Assembly (NCBI RefSeq): GCF_019455385.1
Contig: NZ_JACOFR010000014.1
Span: 1-64,000, forward strand
Length of the DNA stretch: 64,000 nt
Direction of reading: 5' to 3'
DNA from: Bradyrhizobium sp. BR 10289
GTDB lineage: Bacteria; Pseudomonadota; Alphaproteobacteria; Rhizobiales; Xanthobacteraceae
Numbering within the stretch: the stretch's first letter is position 1; each line of letters starts with the position of its first letter. The notes beneath the pieces are model-generated. The model saw nothing but the letters and a program-made list of their open reading frames with translations, searched no databases and was not told the origin of the DNA. Of the stretch, positions 16,708-24,240 are shown in pieces. The translations under genes were made by a program, and so were the position numbers.

Positions 16708-18102
16708 TCAGAATCCTCTTGGAGCTGGCGCGGATACGACGCCCATCTTCTCAAGCGCGTAGGCGACGCGCAGCGCGATGTCCTCGCGCCAGGGCGCGGC
16801 GATGATCTGCACGCCGATCGGCAGCGGCTCGAGTGGCACCGGCACGGCGACCACGGGCAGGCCGATGAACGAGATCGGCTGGGTGTGGATGCCGATATTG
16901 GCGCGCACCGGCAGTTCGACGCCGTCGAGAGTGAACATGACCTGCCCGAGCTTGGGCGCGGTGCAGGGCGTCGCGGGCGCGATCAGCACGTCGACCGATT
17001 TGAAGATCTCGGCGAATTGCGCACGATACCAGCGGCGGAATTTTTGCGCGCGGTCGACCAGCGGCGCCGGCACCATGGCGCCTGCGATCAACCGGTCGCG
17101 CACGGCCGGGTCGAAATCGTTCGGGCGCTTGCGCAGGCGGTCGAGATGCAGCGAGGCGCCCTCGGTGGTGCTGATGACGTAAGCCGCGGCGCGGGCACGG
17201 GCGGCCTCGGGCACGTCGACGGTCTTCGTCGCACCGAGCGCCTTGGCGACGCGGCCGACGGCTTCGACCGCCTCGGGAAACACGTTCTTCTGGAAGTAGC
17301 CGCCGGCGATGCCGATACGCAAATCCGAAACCGGATTGGCGAGCAGCGGCAGCGTCGGCTCGAGGCCGCGCGTGGTGCAGGCGGCATCGTCGGCATCCGG
17401 GCCCTGCATCGCGTCATAGGCGAGCGCGAGGTCGGTGACCGAGCGTGCGAACGGGCCGAGATGATCGAAGCTCGCCACGAATGGAAACGAGCGCGCGCGC
17501 GACAGCCGGCCATAGGTCGGCTTCAGACCAAAGATGCCGCAAAACGACGAGGGCACGCGGATCGAGCCATTGGTGTCCGAGCCGAGCGCGATCGGCACGA
17601 GCGCGCCGCCGACGGCGCTGCCCGAACCGCCGGAGGAGCCGCCGCTCATCCGCGTCGTGTCATGCGGATTGCGCGAGGGACCATCATGGACGTTCTCGCC
17701 GGTGAAATCGTAGGCGTATTCGCCCATGTTGAGCGCGCCGACGAGAACCGCGCCGGCAGCTTCCATGCGCTCGATCAGCGTCGCGTCGCGCCTCGCCGGT
17801 GCGAGCTCGCGGTTGATCTTCGAGCCCGCGCGGGTCGGCAGGCCCGTGACGTCGAACAGGTTCTTCACCGCGAAGGGCACGCCGGCTAGCGGGCCGACAT
17901 CCTTGCCGGCGGCGATGTCGGCATCAATGGCGCGCGCCTTGGCGCGGGCGCGATCGGCGGTGACGTCGGTGAAGGCGTTGAGGATGCCGTCATGCTGCTT
18001 GATGCGCGCGAGCGCGGCTTCGGTGGCGGCGAGCGCGGACAATTGGCCGCCCGCCACCGCTTTCGCGATCTCGGCAGCATTCATCTCTGGCTTGGCGGTC
18101 AT
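16708..18102 (-). CDS. AtzE-family amidohydrolase (1-carboxybiuret hydrolase-like catalytic subunit)
   Basis: A 464-residue amidase-signature enzyme with triad Lys80 (PFAVKN), Ser156 (GGSSGGS) and Ser180 (SDTNGSIRVPS). Sequence pattern and the adjacent DUF4089 gene place it in the AtzE group, which forms a heterotetramer with AtzG and deaminates 1-carboxybiuret; HpxY, which acts in the oxalurate branch, is the nearest alternative. The small AtzG-like gene is 7 bp upstream and the AtzH-like gene starts one base after its stop. Expected substrate is a ureide-type carboxylate. Confidence 0.85.
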   Translation of the reverse strand: MTAKPEMNAAEIAKAVAGGQLSALAATEAALARIKQHDGILNAFTDVTADRARAKARAIDADIAAGKDVGPLAGVPFAVKNLFDVTGLPTRAGSKINRELAPARRDATLIERMEAAGAVLVGALNMGEYAYDFTGENVHDGPSRNPHDTTRMSGGSSGGSGSAVGGALVPIALGSDTNGSIRVPSSFCGIFGLKPTYGRLSRARSFPFVASFDHLGPFARSVTDLALAYDAMQGPDADDAACTTRGLEPTLPLLANPVSDLRIGIAGGYFQKNVFPEAVEAVGRVAKALGATKTVDVPEAARARAAAYVISTTEGASLHLDRLRKRPNDFDPAVRDRLIAGAMVPAPLVDRAQKFRRWYRAQFAEIFKSVDVLIAPATPCTAPKLGQVMFTLDGVELPVRANIGIHTQPISFIGLPVVAVPVPLEPLPIGVQIIAAPWREDIALRVAYALEKMGVVSAPAPRGF

Positions 18103-18109
18103 GGCGACG

Positions 18110-18292
18110 TCAGGCCGTAAAAACAGGCGCCGGCTCGGTGTCGTCCGGCAGCGCGAATTCGTCGACCAGGCGGGCGAGCCGCAGCGATACTTCGAGATTG
18201 GCGCGAACCGCCGGCCTCCAGGCCTCTTCGACCGGCAGCGCCAGCGCTTTGGAAACGGCGTCGATGTAGTCGTCCAGTGGTTCGGCGGCCAT
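18110..18292 (-). CDS. AtzG/HpxX-like small subunit (DUF4089)
   Basis: A 60-residue protein with the DUF4089 pattern AVSKALALPVEEAWRPAV and VSLRLARLVDEFALPD. In the AtzE-AtzG complex this subunit stabilises the amidase and contributes to the active site. It starts at ATG 18292 (a GTG directly before it at 18295 is also possible) after a GAGAGA ribosome site, and ends 7 bp before the amidase. Length matches the family. The size makes it easy to miss, but the order and fit are clear. Confidence 0.82.
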   Translation of the reverse strand: MAAEPLDDYIDAVSKALALPVEEAWRPAVRANLEVSLRLARLVDEFALPDDTEPAPVFTA

Positions 18293-18335
18293 CACTCTCT
18301 CAAACTATGCATCTCGCAAGATACTGGCGTATCTG

Positions 18336-20168
18336 TCAGTGAACCGGCAACGGCGGATGCGGGATCGCCGTCAGCAGCTCCTTGGTGTAGTCGTCCTGCG
18401 GATCACTGAGGACTTTTTCGGACGTCCCCTCTTCCACGATTCGACCGGTCCGCATGACAATGACACGATCGCACAACAAGCGCACTACATTCAAATCATG
18501 CGAGACGAACAGATAGCTCATACCTAGCCGCGCCTTGAGGTCCTGGAGCAGGTTCAGGACCACGGCCTGCACCGAGACGTCCAGCGCCGCGGTCGGCTCG
18601 TCCAGGATGACCAGCTTGGGGTGCAGGGCAATGGCGCGGGCGATGCCGACGCGGGCCTTCTGGCCGCCGGAGAGCTGGTGCGGGAAGCGATCCAGCAAAT
18701 TGTGCGGCAGGCCGACCATGGTGGCCAGCTCCTCGCAGCGGGCGCGGAGCGCATCGCGGCCCTTGATGTCGCCCAATTGCATGATGGGATCGGCGATGGC
18801 GCGGGCGGCGGTGAAGCGCGGGTTGAGGCTGTCGGTCGGGTCCTGGAACACCATCTGGATGCGGCTGCGCTGCGGCAGCCGGGCAAACGACGCCGGCTGG
18901 ATGGCGCCGATGTCCTCGCCGTCGAACTGGATCAAGCCGGAGGTCTGGTCGAGCAGCCGCATCACCATCATCGAGGTGGTCGATTTGCCGCAGCCGGATT
19001 CGCCGACGAGGCCGACGCTCTCGCCATGGCCGATCGCGAAGCTGATGCCGTCGACGGCGCGGAACACGTCGGGCTCCACCGGCGGCTTGCGGCCGAACAG
19101 CTTTCCGAGCGTCGCGGTGGCGCCCTGGCGGGGGTATTCCTTCACGAGCTTTTCGATGAGGAGAAGGGGCTGGCCACTTGCACCACTCTGCTCCCTCTCC
19201 CCGTCCTTCACGGGGAGAGGGTTGGGGTGAGGGGCTGTCTCCGCGAGCACGGTGCTGGGAGAGTCCCCCTCACCCGCCATGCTGCGCATGTCGGCCTCTC
19301 CCCGCGTGCGGGGAGAGGCGAAGGATGCCGCCGCACTTGCTTCCTCTTCAGGCAGCAAGTCTCGTAGAGAGACGCCGAGCCGCGGCGTCGCGCGCATCAG
19401 CTTCTTGGTGTAGGGGTGCTGCGGGTTGGCAAAGATGTCGGCGGCTTTTGCGGTCTCGACGACGCGGCCTTTCTCCATCACGACGACGCGGTCGCAATAG
19501 GCGGCGGCGAGGCCGAGATCGTGGGTGATCAGGATGGTCGACATCGCCTTGCGTTTTGTCAGCTCGACGATCAGGTCCATCACCGCCTTCTGGGTGGTGA
19601 CGTCGAGACCCGTCGTCGGCTCGTCCGCGATCAGGAGTTGCGGATTGCAGGCGAGCGCGAGCGCGATGACGACGCGCTGGCACATGCCGCCTGACAGCTC
19701 GAACGGATAGGCGTGATAGCGCTCGCGCGGGCGGGCGATCTTGACCTGCTCCAGCGCTTCGATCGCCTTCTCACCTTGATCGGCAACCGTCGCCTGCTGC
19801 ACATGGGTGCGCAGCACGTCCTCGATCTGGTCGCCGACTTTCCGGATCGGGTTGAGCGCGGCGCGCGGGTTCTGGAAGATCATCGAGACTTCGCGGCCGC
19901 GCAGGTCCCGCATCTGGTCTTCGGTCGCGGCCTTGACGTCGATGCCGGAGAACATCACCGAGCCCTCCGCGATCTTGCCGGCTCGGTCGAGGATGCGCAT
20001 CACCGCGTAGGACGTCACCGACTTGCCGGAGCCGGACTCGCCGACGATGGCCAGCGTCTCGCCCTTGGCGACGGAAATGTTGACGTGCTGCACCGCTTTG
20101 ACGATGCCGCGGCGGGTGGTGAATTCGACCGTGAGGTCCTGGACGTCGAGCAGCGGCTGGGCGGTCAT
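18336..20168 (-). CDS. Fused dipeptide-type ABC transporter ATPase (DppD-DppF in one chain)
   Basis: A 610-residue double ATPase that drives an oligopeptide-type importer. The first domain (about 1-270) has GESGSGKSV, LSGGMCQRVVIA and LLIADEPTTGLDV; the second (about 340-605) has GESGCGKST, LSGGQKARVGIA and LVILDEPTAALDV. The linker between them (about residues 283-330) is translated from a palindromic repeat (19193-19319) and contains HPNPLPVKDGERE, a peptide with no domain character. It overlaps the preceding small ORF by ATGA. The substrate is presumably the ureide metabolised by the AtzE-like enzymes downstream. Confidence 0.9.
   Translation of the reverse strand: MTAQPLLDVQDLTVEFTTRRGIVKAVQHVNISVAKGETLAIVGESGSGKSVTSYAVMRILDRAGKIAEGSVMFSGIDVKAATEDQMRDLRGREVSMIFQNPRAALNPIRKVGDQIEDVLRTHVQQATVADQGEKAIEALEQVKIARPRERYHAYPFELSGGMCQRVVIALALACNPQLLIADEPTTGLDVTTQKAVMDLIVELTKRKAMSTILITHDLGLAAAYCDRVVVMEKGRVVETAKAADIFANPQHPYTKKLMRATPRLGVSLRDLLPEEEASAAASFASPRTRGEADMRSMAGEGDSPSTVLAETAPHPNPLPVKDGEREQSGASGQPLLLIEKLVKEYPRQGATATLGKLFGRKPPVEPDVFRAVDGISFAIGHGESVGLVGESGCGKSTTSMMVMRLLDQTSGLIQFDGEDIGAIQPASFARLPQRSRIQMVFQDPTDSLNPRFTAARAIADPIMQLGDIKGRDALRARCEELATMVGLPHNLLDRFPHQLSGGQKARVGIARAIALHPKLVILDEPTAALDVSVQAVVLNLLQDLKARLGMSYLFVSHDLNVVRLLCDRVIVMRTGRIVEEGTSEKVLSDPQDDYTKELLTAIPHPPLPVH
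19193..19319. repeat. BIME-like repeat inside a coding sequence, family 2
   Basis: Two palindromes, CCCTCTCCCCG...CGGGGAGAGG (19193-19220) and CCTCTCCCCGCG...CGGGGAGAGG (19295-19318), bracket about 75 bp including TTGGGGTGAGGGG. Similar elements are otherwise intergenic in this window. Here the element is translated as the interdomain linker of the ATPase. Confidence 0.75.
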
Positions 20169-20263
20169 GGGCGGCTCCCGTCACTCAAGAAATCGAAAAC
20201 AACCCCATGCACAGTAGAAGCCGCACCGAAATCATTGAGGAATTTTTGCCGGTCGCTCGCCAT
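20165..20263 (-). CDS. Putative 32-residue translationally coupled small protein
   Basis: A short frame fills the gap between the DppC-like and ATPase genes. Its ATG (20261-20263) overlaps the permease stop as TGATG and is preceded by GGAGGA at good distance; its TGA overlaps the ATPase ATG as ATGA. The peptide begins MASDRQKFLNDFGAAS and ends FDFLSDGSRP, with no signal peptide or membrane helix. I do not recognise it. It may be a real small protein or only a coupling leader that keeps ribosomes moving to the ATPase gene. Confidence 0.45.
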   Translation of the reverse strand: MASDRQKFLNDFGAASTVHGVVFDFLSDGSRP

Positions 20264-21162
20264 CAGGTCCTCCGCTGGGGGTCGACGATGTCGCGCAGGC
20301 CGTCGCCGAGGAGGTTGAAACAGAACACAGCGATCATCAGCGCGAGGCCCGGAAACAGCGCGATCCACCATTCGCCCGACACCATGAAGCCGGCGCCCTC
20401 GGCGACCATGATGCCCCATTCCGCGGTCGGCGGCCGGACGCCGAGGCCGATGAAAGAGAGCCCTGCGGCATTCAAGATCGCATAACCCATGGTCAGCGAC
20501 ATCTGCACGATCATGATCGGCATGATGTTGGGGAGGATATGCACCAGCAGGATGCGGAATTCGCCGTTGCCGGAGAGCCGCGCGGCCTGCACGAAGCCGG
20601 CGTTGCGGCGGACATTGGCTTCGGCGCGGGCGACGCGGGCATAGAGCGGGAAGTTCACGATCGCGGTGGCCAGAATGATGTTCTGCACGGTGTTGCCGAG
20701 CGCGGCGACGATACCCATCGCCAGCACGAACAGCGGGAACGCCATGATGGTGTCGGCGATGCGGCCGACGATACGGTCGGTCCAGCCACCGAAATAGCCC
20801 GCCGCGATACCGGCGAGCCCGCCCATCAAAAACACCAGCACGACGGAAGCGACCGCGATGAAGGTGTCGAGCCGTGTCGCCACCACGACGCGGCTGAAAA
20901 TGTCGCGCCCGAGCTGATCGGTGCCGAACCAGTGCGCCGCCGAGGGCGGCTTCAGCGCCGCCGCGGTGTCGGAGGCGAGCGGATCATACGGCACCACATA
21001 GGGACCGAAGATCGCGGCGATCAGGATCACAATCAGCAGCGCGAAGGCAAAGCCGGTGACCTTGTTCTCGCTGAGCACATAGCGGGTCTGTTCGAGAACC
21101 GCGGTAAGGCCCGAGGTGCGGGCAGGGCCGACGGGTTCAACAGCAGGCGCAACGGAGCTCAT
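20263..21162 (-). CDS. ABC transporter permease, DppC type
   Basis: Inner-membrane subunit of the peptide/nickel-type importer, 299 residues with a cytoplasmic N-terminus, a first helix near residues 37-55, the characteristic HWFGTDQLGRDIFSR segment and four to five further helices. The EAA loop contacting the ATPases is seen around VQAARLSGNGEFRILLVHIL. It starts 3 bp after the DppB-type gene ends. Both permeases belong to the importer encoded with the ureide enzymes. Confidence 0.92.
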   Translation of the reverse strand: MSSVAPAVEPVGPARTSGLTAVLEQTRYVLSENKVTGFAFALLIVILIAAIFGPYVVPYDPLASDTAAALKPPSAAHWFGTDQLGRDIFSRVVVATRLDTFIAVASVVLVFLMGGLAGIAAGYFGGWTDRIVGRIADTIMAFPLFVLAMGIVAALGNTVQNIILATAIVNFPLYARVARAEANVRRNAGFVQAARLSGNGEFRILLVHILPNIMPIMIVQMSLTMGYAILNAAGLSFIGLGVRPPTAEWGIMVAEGAGFMVSGEWWIALFPGLALMIAVFCFNLLGDGLRDIVDPQRRT

Positions 21163-21165
21163 GAA

Positions 21166-22179
21166 TCAGCCCTCCAACCTGACGCGCGGATCGATGACGC
21201 CGTACAAAATGTCGATCACGAGATTCAAAAGCACGTACATCACCGCCATGGTGAGGACGAAACCCTGCACCGGCGCGAAGTCCGAGGAGATCAGCGCTTC
21301 CACCGCATAGGAGCCAATGCCTGGCCAGGCGAACACTTTTTCGACCAGCACGTTGGCGCCGAGCAGGAACGAGAACACCATGCTGAGCGTGGTGATCACG
21401 GGCAACATCGCGTTGCGGAAGGCGTAGGTGACGATGACGGTTGCCGGCGACAGGCCGCTGGCACGCGCGGTGCGGACGAATTCGGAGGCGAGCACCGCCA
21501 GCATGGAGGCGCGGGTCATGCGCGCGATCGGCGCCAGCGAGAAGATCGCCAGCGTCGTCGCGGGCAGGATGAGCTGGCTCAGCGCCGAGCGCCACGCTTC
21601 GAAGTCGCGCGCGATCAGGGTATCGATCAGGTAGAAGCCCGTCACCGTCGGCGGCGCGCTGTAGAACACGTCGAGACGGCCGAGCGGCGCGGGCGACCAG
21701 CCGAGCTGGAAGTAGAATAAATACACCAGCACCAGGCCAGTGAAGAACACCGGCAGCGACACGCCCGCTGTCGTCGTCACCCGGCATAAATGATCGACCC
21801 ATGATCCCGGTCGCGTCGCCGCGAGCACGCCGAGCGGAATGGCGATGACGATCGAGACGATCAGGCCGAGCAGCGTCAATTCAGCCGAGGCCGGCAGACG
21901 GTTGCGGATTTCCGCCGCGACCGGTTGACCCGTCGTCAGCGAGTTGCCGAAATCGCCGTGGGCGAGATCGTTGGTGTAACGAAAGAACTGCTCGATCAGC
22001 GGCCTGTCGAGGCCGAGTTTCTTGCGGATCTGCTCGACGGCTTCCTTGGTCGCGGCGGGACCGGCGAAGTACGCGGCGGGATCGCCGGGCAGCGCGCGCG
22101 TCAGCAGGAAGGTGACGATGACGACACCGATCAGCGAGGGGATCGCGAACATCAGGCGCTTGCCGATCATGGCCAGCAT
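21166..22179 (-). CDS. ABC transporter permease, DppB type
   Basis: A 337-residue inner-membrane permease with the N-terminal motif LLTRALPGDPAAYFAG and KKLGLDRPLIEQFFRY that mark DppB-like proteins, about six transmembrane helices and the EAA loop FVRTARASGLSPATVIVTYA. It pairs with the DppC-type permease immediately downstream. A repeat-containing gap of 215 bp separates it from the binding protein gene upstream, which could allow extra binding protein transcript to accumulate. Confidence 0.92.
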   Translation of the reverse strand: MLAMIGKRLMFAIPSLIGVVIVTFLLTRALPGDPAAYFAGPAATKEAVEQIRKKLGLDRPLIEQFFRYTNDLAHGDFGNSLTTGQPVAAEIRNRLPASAELTLLGLIVSIVIAIPLGVLAATRPGSWVDHLCRVTTTAGVSLPVFFTGLVLVYLFYFQLGWSPAPLGRLDVFYSAPPTVTGFYLIDTLIARDFEAWRSALSQLILPATTLAIFSLAPIARMTRASMLAVLASEFVRTARASGLSPATVIVTYAFRNAMLPVITTLSMVFSFLLGANVLVEKVFAWPGIGSYAVEALISSDFAPVQGFVLTMAVMYVLLNLVIDILYGVIDPRVRLEG

Positions 22180-22201
22180 GGGGTGCTCCGCAGGTTTGCT
22201 T

Positions 22202-22350
22202 CGCCTCTCCCGCTTGCGGGAGAGGCCGACGCGCTCGCAGAGCGCGGCGGGTGAGGGCTATCGCCGCGCAGGGATATGCTCCGCAGCGCCAGGCAATCCC
22301 GACGCGGAGAGACCCCCACCCCGGCCCTCCCCCGCAAGCGGGAGAGGGAG
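22202..22350. repeat. BIME-like repeat pair, family 2, within an operon
   Basis: Palindromes CCTCTCCCGCTTGCGGGAGAGG near 22205 and CCCTCCCCCGCAAGCGGGAGAGGG near 22325 bracket a spacer. The element sits between the binding protein and first permease genes, a classic place for a stabilising or terminating intercistronic hairpin that raises binding protein level over permease level. Confidence 0.7.
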
Positions 22351-22394
22351 CCCACTGCCGATGCCGATGCGTCGCTGACGATCAGCATCACACA

Positions 22395-24017
22395 TCACCC
22401 CTTCACCAGCGCGCGATAATCGAGCCTGCGGTGGAACCAGTATTGGTAGCCGCTGATGTTCTTCTGCATCGCGACGTTGACGAAGGGCTGGTACAGCGGG
22501 ATGCGCGGGATGTCGGTGTAGGCGAGATCGACGAAACCCTTCACGTCCGTCTCGTAGGTCGCCTTGTCGCCGGTCGCGGCCGCGGTGCGCGCGCCGTCGA
22601 TCAGCTTGTCCATCTCCGCCGACTTGTAGCTCATGGTGTTGAAGACGGAATTGTTGCCGTGATAGCACCAGTAGAAGAAGTATTCGGGGTAATCGAGCCA
22701 GCCCGAAAACACGTTGGTGAAGAGCGGCATTTCCTTCTTGTTCAACTCGGTGCGCCAGTTGGCGCCGGGCACCTTGTTGATGGTGGTCTTGATGCCGATC
22801 TGCGCGAGGCTCTCCTGCACCAGCACGCAGAGCGGCTCGTTGACGCCGGCAAAATTCAAGTCAAACGAGATCGTGGTCTCGAAGCCGCCGGCGACGCCGG
22901 CCTCCGCCATCAGCGCCTTCGCCTTCTCGATGTCGGTGTTGTATTTGTGCGGCTGCGGCCAGGCGACCTCGGTCGGCTTGTCCGCGGGCGCGCCGAACAT
23001 CGGGTTGGCGAGGCCGAACATCACCGCGTCCATGATCTTCTGATAGGGCAGCGCGTAGGCGACGGCCTGACGGACCTTCGGATTGTCGAACGGCGGCTTG
23101 GTGACGTTCATGCCAATATACTGGATGCCGTTGGAGAACGGCAGCGACACCACGTTGAGCTTGCCGTTCGCTTTCATCTCCTGGAAATCCTTGTTCGGGA
23201 GTTCGTAGGAGATGTCGGCGTCGCCGCGCTCCAGCAGCGCGCGGCGGTTGCCGGCCTGCGGCACCATGCGCCAGATCACGCGCTTGATCTTCGGCAGGGG
23301 ACCGCCGACCCAATCGTCGTTGCGCTCCATGATGACTTCGGTGCCGGCGGTCCACTTCGTCACCTTGTAGGCGCCGGAGCCCGCGGTCTGCTGCTTGGTG
23401 AACTCGAGGCCCCAGGGATCCTTCTCGCTGGCGTTCTTCTTCACCAGCTCGGAGTTGACGATGCAGGGCACGATGACGGCGAGGTCGGGGACCGTCAGCC
23501 TGTCCTTCTTCAGGAAGTCGACGCGCACGGTGTACTCGTCGATCACGACGAACTGCTCGGGCTTGGTCAGCGACCCCGCGCTCATCTGGAAGGTCGGGAA
23601 GCCGCCGACGCTGACGGCGCGATCCAGCGACCACTTCACGTCCTTGGCGGTGACGGGCGTGCCGTCGTGGAATTTGGCGTTCTTCTTCAGCTTGAAGGTG
23701 ACCGACATGTCGTCGATCTTGAACTCTTCGGCGAGCTCGCCCTTGAACTTGTCGCGGTCGTAATACGGCACGCCGCCAGGACCGGCCTTCATCTCGTGGC
23801 TAATCAGGCGGTCGTAGCAATTCCACGACACCTCATAGCCGGGCACGTTGGTGCCGACGCCGTGGATGTCGAGATTGTTGGGGCCGCCTTCCGAGACGAT
23901 CAGCAGCGTCTCCGAGCGCGCGTCGGCATAAGCCGACGAGACCACGGCTGGCATGGCCGGAAGCGCCGCGCCAGCGGCCAATCCGGAAACGGACTTGAGG
24001 AAATCGCGGCGCTTCAT
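22395..24017 (-). CDS. ABC transporter substrate-binding protein, family 5 (DppA/OppA type)
   Basis: A 540-residue periplasmic receptor exported through Tat: the N-terminus MKRRDFLKSVSGLAAGAA carries the twin-arginine pattern. The family 5 body includes FKLKKNAKFHDGTPVTAKDV and VRQAVAYALPYQKI. ATG 24017 has GGAGCG upstream; six extra codons in the open frame are rejected because they would bury the Tat motif. It is the first gene of the long minus-strand operon ending in gntR. Ligand unknown; a ureide or short amide is suggested by the downstream enzymes. Confidence 0.9.
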   Translation of the reverse strand: MKRRDFLKSVSGLAAGAALPAMPAVVSSAYADARSETLLIVSEGGPNNLDIHGVGTNVPGYEVSWNCYDRLISHEMKAGPGGVPYYDRDKFKGELAEEFKIDDMSVTFKLKKNAKFHDGTPVTAKDVKWSLDRAVSVGGFPTFQMSAGSLTKPEQFVVIDEYTVRVDFLKKDRLTVPDLAVIVPCIVNSELVKKNASEKDPWGLEFTKQQTAGSGAYKVTKWTAGTEVIMERNDDWVGGPLPKIKRVIWRMVPQAGNRRALLERGDADISYELPNKDFQEMKANGKLNVVSLPFSNGIQYIGMNVTKPPFDNPKVRQAVAYALPYQKIMDAVMFGLANPMFGAPADKPTEVAWPQPHKYNTDIEKAKALMAEAGVAGGFETTISFDLNFAGVNEPLCVLVQESLAQIGIKTTINKVPGANWRTELNKKEMPLFTNVFSGWLDYPEYFFYWCYHGNNSVFNTMSYKSAEMDKLIDGARTAAATGDKATYETDVKGFVDLAYTDIPRIPLYQPFVNVAMQKNISGYQYWFHRRLDYRALVKG

Positions 24018-24170
24018 GAAATCGCTCCAACACAAAAGTTTCTGGTTGGAACTGGGATTCGCAAGGTTCGTGCCAAGGCTTAACGAACTCTTGCCTGCGG
24101 CCTAATCCATTGAAATCCAAATAAATTAGAGCCGGGGACGCAAATGAGACCCGAACCCAAGGCGAAAAAA

Positions 24171-24180
24171 TTGCATACAA
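24171..24180. promoter_or_regulatory. Candidate GntR operator upstream of the importer operon
   Basis: TTGCATACAA differs by one base from the GntR/FCD-like palindrome TTGTATACAA and shares TGYAYACAA with 13592-13605 upstream of atzF. It lies in an AT-rich leader 154 bp before the binding protein start. Confidence 0.35.
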
Positions 24181-24240
24181 AGATGCTTATTTGCCTATTA
24201 AATAGACCGAATTATGCAGGAGCCTATTTGCTAGGCCACC

